Shown here: positions 1 through 5,015 of the stretch, one piece after another
Layout of the letters: every line of letters starts with the position of its first letter
Position numbering within the stretch: position 1 is the stretch's first letter
Assembly (NCBI GenBank): GCA_009782165.1
Contig: WQUH01000085.1
Location: forward strand, 1 to 6,275
Source of the DNA: Pseudomonadota bacterium
GTDB taxonomy: Bacteria; Desulfobacterota; Desulfobulbia; Desulfobulbales; Desulfobulbaceae
Direction: 5' to 3'
Length of the DNA: 6,275 bases
Made by a program: the position numbers and the translations under genes
Notes under the pieces: generated by a model
Told to the model about the DNA's origin: nothing
What the model saw: only the letters and a program-made list of their open reading frames with translations
The model's database searches: none

Positions 1-964
1 AACCCAGCAGAGCCAGGCAGGCCGCGCCGCAGCCGAGCAGCGCGGTGCGGGTCATCAGGCGGCAGGCGAGCGGGATATGGGCGATCTCGACGGGCCCCAG
101 ACCAACCCCGAGATAGGGTTTGTCCACCAGGACGCCGTGGTAGTAGTTCGGTCCATTGAGGCGGACGCCCAGGGCCCCGGCAAAGGCCGCCTCGGGATAC
201 CCGGCGTTGGGACTGGCGTGGCGCGCGCCCTCCCGCCAGGCAGTGGTCAGGGCGCGGCGGGCCGCGAGTCCGGGGATACCCCAGGCGGCAAGGCCGATCA
301 GCGGCACGGCCAGCCGGGCGGGAATGCAGTTGGCGAGGTCGTCGATCCGGGCCGCTGCCCGGCCAAAAAACAGATAGCGCGGGTTTTTGTACCCCACCAT
401 CGAATCCAGGGTATTGACCATTTTGTAGGCCACGGCAAGCGGCGCCCCGCCGACGGCCGCAAAAAAGAGCGGCGACAGCACGCCGTCGACCACGTTCTCG
501 GCCACGGTCTCAACCGTTGCCCGGGCGATGTCGCCGGCCTGATAGCGCTCGACGTCCCGGCCGACAATCATCGCCACCTCGGAGCGGGCCCGGTCGACCG
601 CGCCGGCGGCCAGCGACCGGTGGATCTCCATGGCCGCCTGACCGAGCGAGCGGGCGGACAGGCAGTAGAAGAGCAGCACGGTCTCGACCGCGAACCCGAC
701 CGCCCCATGCAGCCGCCATCCCCAGGCAGTGATCAGGGCGGCCAGTCCCCACCAGCCGACAATCAGGCTGAGCGCGAAAGCAAGACCTGCCAGCCGCTCA
801 TCGGCGATCCACCGGCGGAACACCGGCTCCGCCCTGGCGATGGTCCATCCCATCCAGCGCACCGGGTGCGGCAGCCGGCGCGGGTCGCCAAGCGCGGCAT
901 CCAGCGCGAAGGCCGCCGGAATGGTCAGCCAATGCAGCCAGGGCAGGAGATCGGCGCCGGTCAT
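1..964 (-). CDS. cbiB: Adenosylcobinamide-phosphate synthase CbiB (CobD in the Pseudomonas nomenclature), partial at the left edge
   Basis: This integral membrane enzyme joins aminopropanol (phosphate) to the f-carboxylate of adenosylcobyric acid, giving adenosylcobinamide (phosphate). I translated 321 codons from ATG at 962-964; no stop occurs before the window edge. Family members are about 310-330 residues, so only the extreme C-terminus should be missing. Family blocks are plain: ENVVDGVLSPLFF (156-168), NTLDSMVGYKNPRYLFFGRA (184-203), RIDDLANCIPARL (206-218), SPNAGYPEAAFAGALGVRL (251-269) and GPNYYHG (271-277). Hydrophobic stretches near 10-25, 58-82, 88-103, 160-180, 215-233 and 305-321 fit a polytopic inner-membrane protein. 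The start is supported by AAGGTG at 973-978, eight bases upstream and overlapping the cobD stop codon. The gene follows cobD by 7 bases, so translational coupling is likely, and CobD makes its linker substrate. Family identity is very secure. Confidence 0.95.
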   Translation of the reverse strand, partial: MTGADLLPWLHWLTIPAAFALDAALGDPRRLPHPVRWMGWTIARAEPVFRRWIADERLAGLAFALSLIVGWWGLAALITAWGWRLHGAVGFAVETVLLFYCLSARSLGQAAMEIHRSLAAGAVDRARSEVAMIVGRDVERYQAGDIARATVETVAENVVDGVLSPLFFAAVGGAPLAVAYKMVNTLDSMVGYKNPRYLFFGRAAARIDDLANCIPARLAVPLIGLAAWGIPGLAARRALTTAWREGARHASPNAGYPEAAFAGALGVRLNGPNYYHGVLVDKPYLGVGLGPVEIAHIPLACRLMTRTALLGCGAACLALLG

Positions 965-971
965 GCCGCAT

Positions 972-2054
972 TCACCTTGCAGCGCCGACCGCGGCCCGCA
1001 GATGGCGGGCAACGGTCTCGTTGGTGGCCGCATCCTTGAGGGCGATGCGGATATAGCTTGGCCCGAGGCCGTGGAAATTGGCGCAGTTGCGGATCAACAA
1101 CCGCTGTTCGGCCAGGACGCGGCAGACCTCGGGGGCGGTGCGGTCGGCGGGCAGGCCGATGAGCACATAGGAGGTGGCGCTCGGGTACAGGGTCAGCCGG
1201 TCGGCGGGCAGCCGTTGCCGGAACAGCCGCATCTCCTCGGCCAGATAGAGACGGGTGCGCCCGATGAAGGCCGCAACCGCTTCCCGGTTCGCGCCGAGAA
1301 AGCGGACCGCCTCCTGGGCCAAACCGTTCACGCTCCACGGCTGCATCAGGCGGCGAAACCGGTCGATCATCGGCGGGTTGGCCACCAGAAAACCGGCCCG
1401 CAGGCCCGGCATGCCGAAGATCTTGGAGACCGACCAGAGCACCGCGACGTTGTCCAGCAGGCAGTTGGCCATGCCTTGGCTGCGATCCGCCGCGACAAAG
1501 GGCAGGTAGGATTCATCGACCACGAACCGGACCCGCGGATGCCGGATGCACAGGTCAAGCAGGGTTCCGTGGTCGACAAGATGGCCGGTGGGATTGTTGG
1601 GGTTGCAGAGAAAAACCGTGTCGTATCCGGGCAGAACAGCCGCCAGCCGCTCGCAGTCCACGGCAAAGTCCCGCTCCGCCCTGGTCAGGAAGAATTCGGG
1701 TTCGATGCCGCAGACCCGGCAGCCGTCGGCATAGTCGGCATAGGTCGGGCCGACGATCAGCGCCTTCCGGGCCTCCAGGGCCGCGCAGGCGGTGTAGATG
1801 AACTGGGTGGTCCCGCCGCCGGCCAGCACCCGCTCGTCCGCCACGCCGAGCAGGGCGGCGATGGCGCGGGCGGCCGAGCCGGCATCGACCTCGGGCAGCA
1901 CCCGGATCCGGTCCATCCGTTCCTTGAGATGGTCGATCAATCCGGGCAGGGCGCCGAGCGGATTGATGTTGCTGCTCAGATCGACGATGTCCTCCGGCTG
2001 GCAGCCCAACTGCTGCGCCAGGCCAAAGATGTTGCCGCCATGTCCCTGGATCAT
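972..2054 (-). CDS. cobD: L-threonine-O-3-phosphate decarboxylase CobD (PLP-dependent, HisC-like fold)
   Basis: The enzyme decarboxylates L-threonine phosphate to (R)-1-amino-2-propanol O-2-phosphate, the linker between the corrin ring and the nucleotide loop. The 360-residue protein (Salmonella CobD is 364) is a fold-type I aminotransferase homologue. Visible motifs are the CobD-typical N-terminal HGGNIF (from residue 5), SSNINPLG (about 27-34), NPNNPTG (151-157), DESY (180-183) and SVSK with the presumed PLP lysine K211, followed by the PGLRAGF block with R219. QPWSVN and LIRNCANFHGLG near the end match CobD better than HisC. I chose ATG 2052-2054 because it has GGGTG five bases upstream and places HGGN where the family has it. 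A GTG at 2067-2069 would add five residues but has no ribosome-binding site. The neighbours, cobyric acid synthase upstream and CbiB downstream, support CobD over a histidinol-phosphate aminotransferase. Confidence 0.93.
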   Translation of the reverse strand: MIQGHGGNIFGLAQQLGCQPEDIVDLSSNINPLGALPGLIDHLKERMDRIRVLPEVDAGSAARAIAALLGVADERVLAGGGTTQFIYTACAALEARKALIVGPTYADYADGCRVCGIEPEFFLTRAERDFAVDCERLAAVLPGYDTVFLCNPNNPTGHLVDHGTLLDLCIRHPRVRFVVDESYLPFVAADRSQGMANCLLDNVAVLWSVSKIFGMPGLRAGFLVANPPMIDRFRRLMQPWSVNGLAQEAVRFLGANREAVAAFIGRTRLYLAEEMRLFRQRLPADRLTLYPSATSYVLIGLPADRTAPEVCRVLAEQRLLIRNCANFHGLGPSYIRIALKDAATNETVARHLRAAVGAAR

Positions 2055-2130
2055 GGCCGCACCCGGCACAAAATAACCGCCGCCATACTCCGGGCGGGCC
2101 GTGGCGGCCGGTCTGGCTCGCTTCTGTTAT

Positions 2131-3642
2131 TCATCGCAGCCGCTCCCGCAGGCTGACCGGCAGCAGGGCCGTCAGGGCCTCGATGTCGAGATGGGCCAGG
2201 GCATGCGCCGCCAACTGCTCGTAGGCCTGATCGCGGGCCGCCGGGCCATGCCGCCGGTCGACCTCGACCCGGTGCAGGCCAATCCCGGCCAGCCAGCGGC
2301 GGGTGATGGCCGGAGTGTCGAACAGGCCGTGCATGTAGGTGCCCACAACCCGGCCTCCCGCGCCCACACACCCGTCGCGGTCCGCGCAGGCGACGCCGTT
2401 CCGGGCCTGCACCGCCATCAGGCCGCATCCCTCGGGCGGCTCGGTTCGCCCCATGTGGATCTCGTATCCCGTGCCGGCGATGCCGTCCCAGGTGAAATCG
2501 GTCAGGGTGGTGGTCTTGGGGGCCTGCAGCACGGTTTCCACCGGCAGGAGCCCGAGCCCGGCGGTGGCGCCCGGCGCGCCCTCGATGCCTTCGGGATCGC
2601 GCACCCAGGCGCCGAGCATCTGATAGCCGCCGCAGATGCCGAGCAGATGGCCGCCGTTGGCCGCGTAGTCGAGCAGGCGGTCGCGCCAGCCGGCGTCGGT
2701 CAGCCATTGCAGATCAGCGCGGGTGGCCTTGCTGCCGGGCAGGATGACCGCGCAAAAGGGGGCCAGATCCTGCGGCTGCTCCAGATAGACCAGGCGGCAG
2801 CCGTCCAGCCCGGCCAGGGGATCGAAGTCGGTGAAATTGGAGATATGGGGCAGCCGGATCACCGCCACCGCCGGATCGGCATCCCGCTCCGGGTGAACGG
2901 GCCGGGGGCCCTCGATCACCACCGCATCCTCGGCCTCGATGCGGAAATGTCGGTACCACGGGAGCACACCGAACGCCTTTTTGCCGGTGCGCTGCTCGAG
3001 CCAGTCGATTCCGGGCTGAAAGAGGCTGAGGTCGCCCCGGAACCGGTTGATGACGAACCCGCCGATCCGCGCCTGCTGCTCGGGCGGGATGCAGGCGAGC
3101 GTGCCGACGATCTGGGCGAAGACGCCGCCCCGGTCGATGTCGGCCACCAGCACCACCGGCGCTTCGGCATAGGCGGCCATCCTGAGGTTGACGATGTCGT
3201 TGGCCATCAGGTTGACTTCGGCGCAGGAGCCGGCCCCTTCGAGGATAATCAGGTCATGGGCGCGGCGCAGCCGGTCGAGCGCGGCCCGGCTCTCGGCAAA
3301 TAAAAAATCTTTCTGGCTGTACAAGGATTGGGAGGAGGCGTCCATCCAGACCGCGCCGTTCAGCACCACCTGCGAGCCCACGTCGCTCACCGGTTTGAGC
3401 AGCACCGGGTTCATGTCGCAGTGGGGCGCGGTCCGCGCCGCCTCGGCCTGGACAATCTGGGCCCGGCCCATTTCCGCCCCTTCGGGCGTCACCCCGGAAT
3501 TGTTGGACATATTCTGGGCCTTGAACGGCGCCACCCGCAGGCCGCGATTGGCGAAGATCCGGCACAGGGCGGTGGCGACGACCGACTTGCCCACATCCGA
3601 CCCGGTTCCGAGCACTGCCAGGCAGGCAGCTCTATGCGTCAT
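2131..3642 (-). CDS. cobQ: Cobyric acid synthase, glutamine-hydrolysing (CbiP/CobQ)
   Basis: This cytoplasmic amidotransferase amidates the b, d, e and g carboxylates of adenosylcobyrinic acid a,c-diamide, using glutamine and ATP, to give adenosylcobyric acid. The 503-residue length equals that of Salmonella CbiP (about 506). The N-terminal dethiobiotin-synthetase-like ATPase half has a P-loop, GTGSDVGKS (12-20), then the family block APFKAQNMSNNSGV (38-51) and LEGAGSCAEVNL (134-145). The C-terminal class I (triad) glutaminase half has the nucleophile elbow LLGICGGYQMLG with Cys337, GYEIHMGRTE (392-401), and the catalytic His438 in GTYMHGLFD. All key residues are present. ATG 3640-3642 is preceded by GGGAG with normal spacing. 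It starts 51 bases after the cobO stop and ends 76 bases before cobD, so it is probably cotranscribed. CobB/CbiA (a,c-diamide synthase) is excluded by the QNMSNN and C-terminal blocks. Confidence 0.96.
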   Translation of the reverse strand: MTHRAACLAVLGTGSDVGKSVVATALCRIFANRGLRVAPFKAQNMSNNSGVTPEGAEMGRAQIVQAEAARTAPHCDMNPVLLKPVSDVGSQVVLNGAVWMDASSQSLYSQKDFLFAESRAALDRLRRAHDLIILEGAGSCAEVNLMANDIVNLRMAAYAEAPVVLVADIDRGGVFAQIVGTLACIPPEQQARIGGFVINRFRGDLSLFQPGIDWLEQRTGKKAFGVLPWYRHFRIEAEDAVVIEGPRPVHPERDADPAVAVIRLPHISNFTDFDPLAGLDGCRLVYLEQPQDLAPFCAVILPGSKATRADLQWLTDAGWRDRLLDYAANGGHLLGICGGYQMLGAWVRDPEGIEGAPGATAGLGLLPVETVLQAPKTTTLTDFTWDGIAGTGYEIHMGRTEPPEGCGLMAVQARNGVACADRDGCVGAGGRVVGTYMHGLFDTPAITRRWLAGIGLHRVEVDRRHGPAARDQAYEQLAAHALAHLDIEALTALLPVSLRERLR

Positions 3643-3693
3643 GGTTGTCTCCCGGCCTTGGCGCGCCCGGCTTGGTTGCCGCGCAGCCTGCCA

Positions 3694-4209
3694 TTATCCT
3701 TCGATGCCCTTGCGGGCCAGCACGCCCTGTTGGTAATAGTGTCTGATCGGCCGCATCTCGGTGACTAGGTCGGCCGTCTCCAGCACCGCCGCCGGAGCGC
3801 CCCGGCCGGTCAGCACCAGCTCCACCTCCGGCGGCCGCTGCGCCACGAGCGCAAGCAGATCCTGTTCGTCCAGCAGGCCCAGGGCGCAGGCCACGTTGAT
3901 CTCGTCGGCAATGACCAGATCGAAGGCGCCGGAGGTCATGGCGGCGCCGAAGGCGGCCAGACCGCGCCGGGCCGCATCGCAATCCTCGCGGGTAGGCGTG
4001 CGGACCAGCATGCACCCCAGGCCGTACTGGGCAACCGTGATGGCGTCCGCCAGACGGCGCAGGATGTGGAGTTCGCTGTAGTCGGCGTTTTTGACGAACT
4101 GGCCGATGTACACCCGCAGCCCCGCCCCGGCGGCCCGCACGGCCAGGCCGAGCGCGGCGGTGGTCTTGCCCTTGCCGTCGCCGGTATAGATCTGCACAAA
4201 TCCCCGCAT
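3694..4209 (-). CDS. cobO: Cob(I)yrinic acid a,c-diamide adenosyltransferase (CobO/CobA/BtuR family)
   Basis: The enzyme transfers the 5'-deoxyadenosyl group of ATP to the reduced cobalt of corrinoids, for de novo synthesis and salvage. The P-loop TGDGKGKTT lies at residues 9-17, IGQFVK at 35-40, the acidic ADEIN at 101-105, LVLTGRGAP at 131-139 and the C-terminal EMRPIRHYYQQGVLARKGIE at 151-170; together they are diagnostic of the CobA/CobO family, as opposed to PduO or EutT. At 171 residues it is shorter than Escherichia coli BtuR (196) because it begins almost at the P-loop without the N-terminal extension. This is not a truncation artefact: an in-frame TGA lies two codons upstream of the ATG, and GGGGAG at 4219-4224 sits nine bases before it. 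It is the first gene of the cobalamin run and has a long leader (see the promoter and hairpin entries). Confidence 0.95.
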   Translation of the reverse strand: MRGFVQIYTGDGKGKTTAALGLAVRAAGAGLRVYIGQFVKNADYSELHILRRLADAITVAQYGLGCMLVRTPTREDCDAARRGLAAFGAAMTSGAFDLVIADEINVACALGLLDEQDLLALVAQRPPEVELVLTGRGAPAAVLETADLVTEMRPIRHYYQQGVLARKGIEG

Positions 4210-4225
4210 GCGCGGTCACTCCCCG

Positions 4226-4267
4226 AAAACGGCGTTTTTGCATCGTCCGGCCGCCCCGGCCGCCGGA
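4226..4267 (-). promoter_or_regulatory. Structured 5' leader of cobO with two hairpins in front of the ribosome-binding site
   Basis: The untranslated leader of cobO contains a GC-rich hairpin, arms TCCGGC (4246-4251) and GCCGGA (4262-4267) with a 10-base loop. It is followed toward the gene by a small hairpin with arms AAAAC (4226-4230) and GTTTT (4234-4238) around three bases. The latter ends one base before the GGGGAG ribosome-binding site (4219-4224). No U-run follows the GC-rich stem, so it is not an intrinsic terminator. It might modulate translation, but no known riboswitch core is recognisable here. Confidence 0.3.
4247..4264. repeat. Perfect tandem duplication of a 9-base GC-rich unit
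   Basis: CCGGCCGCC occurs twice back to back (4247-4255 and 4256-4264) in the cobO leader. The duplication also creates the GC-rich hairpin described for the leader. It could be replication slippage or a duplicated half-site; nothing else points to a function. Confidence 0.6.
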
Positions 4268-4282
4268 TCATCGTTTCATTTC

Positions 4283-4316
4283 TGGCCGCAGAGCCTCTAT
4301 TAGAGAATCGCGGCCA
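4283..4316. repeat. Nested inverted repeat over the cobO promoter, operator-like
   Basis: The outer arms TGGCCGC (4283-4289) and GCGGCCA (4310-4316) are perfect reverse complements. Inside them CTCT (4295-4298) and AGAG (4302-4305) form a second stem around ATT. The internal loops are 5 and 4 bases. The element covers the proposed -10 and much of the spacer of the cobO promoter, so it could be a binding site for a dimeric regulator or a cruciform or RNA hairpin. The repeat is seen directly; the role is inferred. Confidence 0.45.
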
Positions 4317-4325
4317 AACAGTCAA
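4299..4325 (-). promoter_or_regulatory. Candidate sigma-70 type promoter for the cobO-cobQ-cobD-cbiB operon
   Basis: On the minus strand, TTGACT (4325 to 4320, five of six matches to the -35 consensus) is followed after 15 bases by TCTAAT (4304 to 4299, five of six matches to the -10). The spacer is shorter than the preferred 17. Transcription would start near 4292 and leave a leader of about 83 bases before cobO. An inverted repeat covers the -10 and most of the spacer. This is pattern matching only and has not been tested. Confidence 0.4.
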
Positions 4326-4569
4326 CAGCTTATATGCGGCTTGCACGAGTCCGGCCGGATTTCCTTGCGCAACTCGTCCTCGTCCGGGTCTTTTGCCTGC
4401 AAGCCGTCAACAGCACCGCATGCCTTACCGGCATACTGTTCCGCAACCCGCGCCTCCTGTACAGCCGGATAATGGGTCTCGGCACATCATGACCAGAAAG
4501 AGGCAGATAGCGCAACCGCACATGCCACAGCATCGCCGCTGCTTCTCTTTCCTATTGTTTTTATTCAAC

Positions 4570-4602
4570 AAAAAAATACAGGCTCGCCGCCGTATTTTTT
4601 TT
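4570..4602. terminator. Strong bidirectional intrinsic terminator hairpin
   Basis: A run of seven A residues leads into ATAC-type arm bases (4570-4579), which pair perfectly over 10 bp with 4592-4601. After a single bulged A at 4580, GGC (4581-4583) pairs with GCC (4589-4591) around the loop TCGCC. Eight T residues follow on the plus strand (4595-4602), and seven on the minus strand as the complement of the A run. The shape is that of a classical Rho-independent terminator working in both directions. No annotated gene ends here from either side, so what it terminates is unknown. Confidence 0.65.
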
Positions 4603-4650
4603 CTTCCCACTTTTTCCTGCCGAAACCATGGAACGAAAAGGGGTTATATG

Positions 4651-4716
4651 ATGCCCAGGGACGGTAAGATAAAAACAGAGGATTATCGAGATTTCGCGAG
4701 CAAAATGGAGCTATGA
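4651..4716 (+). CDS. Candidate micro-ORF, 21 residues, function unknown
   Basis: ATG 4651-4653, or ATG 4648-4650 for 22 residues, has AAAAGGGG (4636-4643) seven bases upstream, a good ribosome-binding site. The product is very charged (it begins MPRDGKIKTEDYRDF) and ends at TGA 4714-4716, overlapping the next start as ATGA. I do not recognise it. It lies in the AT-rich island, so it may be a leader peptide, a gene remnant or chance. Confidence 0.2.
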   Translation: MPRDGKIKTEDYRDFASKMEL

Positions 4717-4850
4717 GCGGATTGTCTCTGGTGGATATCTTGTTGGCAACTGTACATCTCTCAATTCATCATTTTGATATTATTCTATATTGTGGAGAAT
4801 TCAATAAAACAGACGTTGTTGTTGAGGGTTATACGGCCTGGCGTTTGTAA
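4713..4850 (+). CDS. Candidate small ORF, 45 residues, function unknown
   Basis: The frame starts at the ATG of an ATGA overlap with the 21-codon ORF upstream and ends at TAA 4848-4850. The product begins MSGLSLVDILLATVHLSIHH, then continues with an FDIILY segment and an acidic and polar C-terminal half. GGAG at 4707-4710 is only two bases from the start, so translation would depend on coupling. Codon choice (TTG, ATT, TCA, CAT, GTT) is quite unlike the GC-rich neighbours. The stop codon sits inside the hairpin at 4840-4854. This may be non-coding or a decayed foreign gene. Confidence 0.15.
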   Translation: MSGLSLVDILLATVHLSIHHFDIILYCGEFNKTDVVVEGYTAWRL

Positions 4851-4854
4851 CGCC
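4840..4854 (+). terminator. Short hairpin followed by TTATT, possible weak terminator or operator
   Basis: GGCGTT (4840-4845) and AACGCC (4849-4854) form a perfect 6-bp stem with a TGT loop, and TTATT follows at 4855-4859. The T-tract is weak for an intrinsic terminator. It would mark the end of any transcript covering the 45-residue ORF, and it separates the AT-rich island from the dnaA leader. Confidence 0.3.
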
Positions 4855-4880
4855 TTATTGCTCCGAGAAGGCCCATGCCG

Positions 4881-4910
4881 TTGTCAATCGCCCTATCCGC
4901 ATCGTGAAAT
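4881..4910 (+). promoter_or_regulatory. Candidate dnaA promoter (weak)
   Basis: TTGTCA (4881-4886, five of six matches to -35) is followed after 18 bases by TGAAAT (4905-4910, four of six to -10). A start near 4917 would fall on the small palindrome CAAAACGCTTTTG (4916-4928), which could act as an operator. A second option is TTGACC at 4926-4931 with a poor -10 (TAGATC, 4949-4954). Both are weak matches. Confidence 0.25.
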
Positions 4911-5015
4911 CACCGCAAAACGCTTTTGACCGCCCGCCGGATATTCGGTAGATCATCGCCATTAGTTCGGTTGCCCTGCTCCCATGACCCTCTAGCCCAA
5001 AGGAAACGTCTCGAT

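Larger units (their letters stand above)
4210..5015. other. Divergent intergenic region between cobO and dnaA, with an AT-rich island
   Basis: These 806 bases separate two divergent transcription units and contain no recognisable conserved gene. The left part (to about 4540) is GC-rich and holds the cobO promoter and leader. From about 4550 to 4860 composition falls sharply: in 4741-4800 only 18 of 60 bases are G or C, while the flanking genes are strongly GC-rich. The island contains a strong terminator-like hairpin (4570-4602), two overlapping micro-ORFs (4651-4716 and 4713-4850) and a small hairpin (4840-4854). Being AT-rich and next to dnaA, it could be a replication origin. However, I see only weak DnaA-box-like 9-mers: TGTGGAGAA at 4791-4799 (one mismatch to the reverse box) and TTATTCAAC at 4561-4569 (two mismatches). 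It could equally be the remnant of a foreign insertion. Confidence 0.5.

Noticed and set aside
77..1039. A 320-codon plus-strand open frame at the left edge
   Set aside because: The opposite strand encodes CbiB with all family blocks; the plus frame has no recognisable domain.
729..2156. A 475-codon plus-strand open frame opposite cobD and cbiB
   Set aside because: It is antisense to two strongly recognisable enzymes, its product is low-complexity (Gly, Arg, Pro, Gln, His rich) and matches no family I know. Long shadow frames are expected in GC-rich coding DNA.
2101..3303. A 400-codon plus-strand open frame opposite cobQ
   Set aside because: It is antisense to a complete, motif-intact cobyric acid synthase and is explained by GC bias at codon positions.
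4321..4414. Direct repeat GTCAACAGC at 4321-4329 and 4406-4414
   Set aside because: Two copies of a 9-mer 85 bases apart, with no conserved flank or structure, are likely chance.
4325..4520. Possible cobalamin riboswitch or SRP RNA on the minus strand
   Set aside because: Short resemblances such as GGTGCTGTTGACG were noticed, but the B12-box, the conserved SRP tetraloop helix and the required pairings are absent.
4555..4571. TTGTT/AACAA stem that overlaps the terminator A-run, possible anti-terminator
   Set aside because: Five A/T-rich base pairs around a 7-base loop are too weak to compete with the 13-bp terminator stem.
4066..4716. A 216-codon plus-strand frame running from inside cobO across the intergenic region
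   Set aside because: Its first part is antisense to cobO and it crosses the terminator hairpin. Only its last 21 codons have an independent ribosome-binding site.
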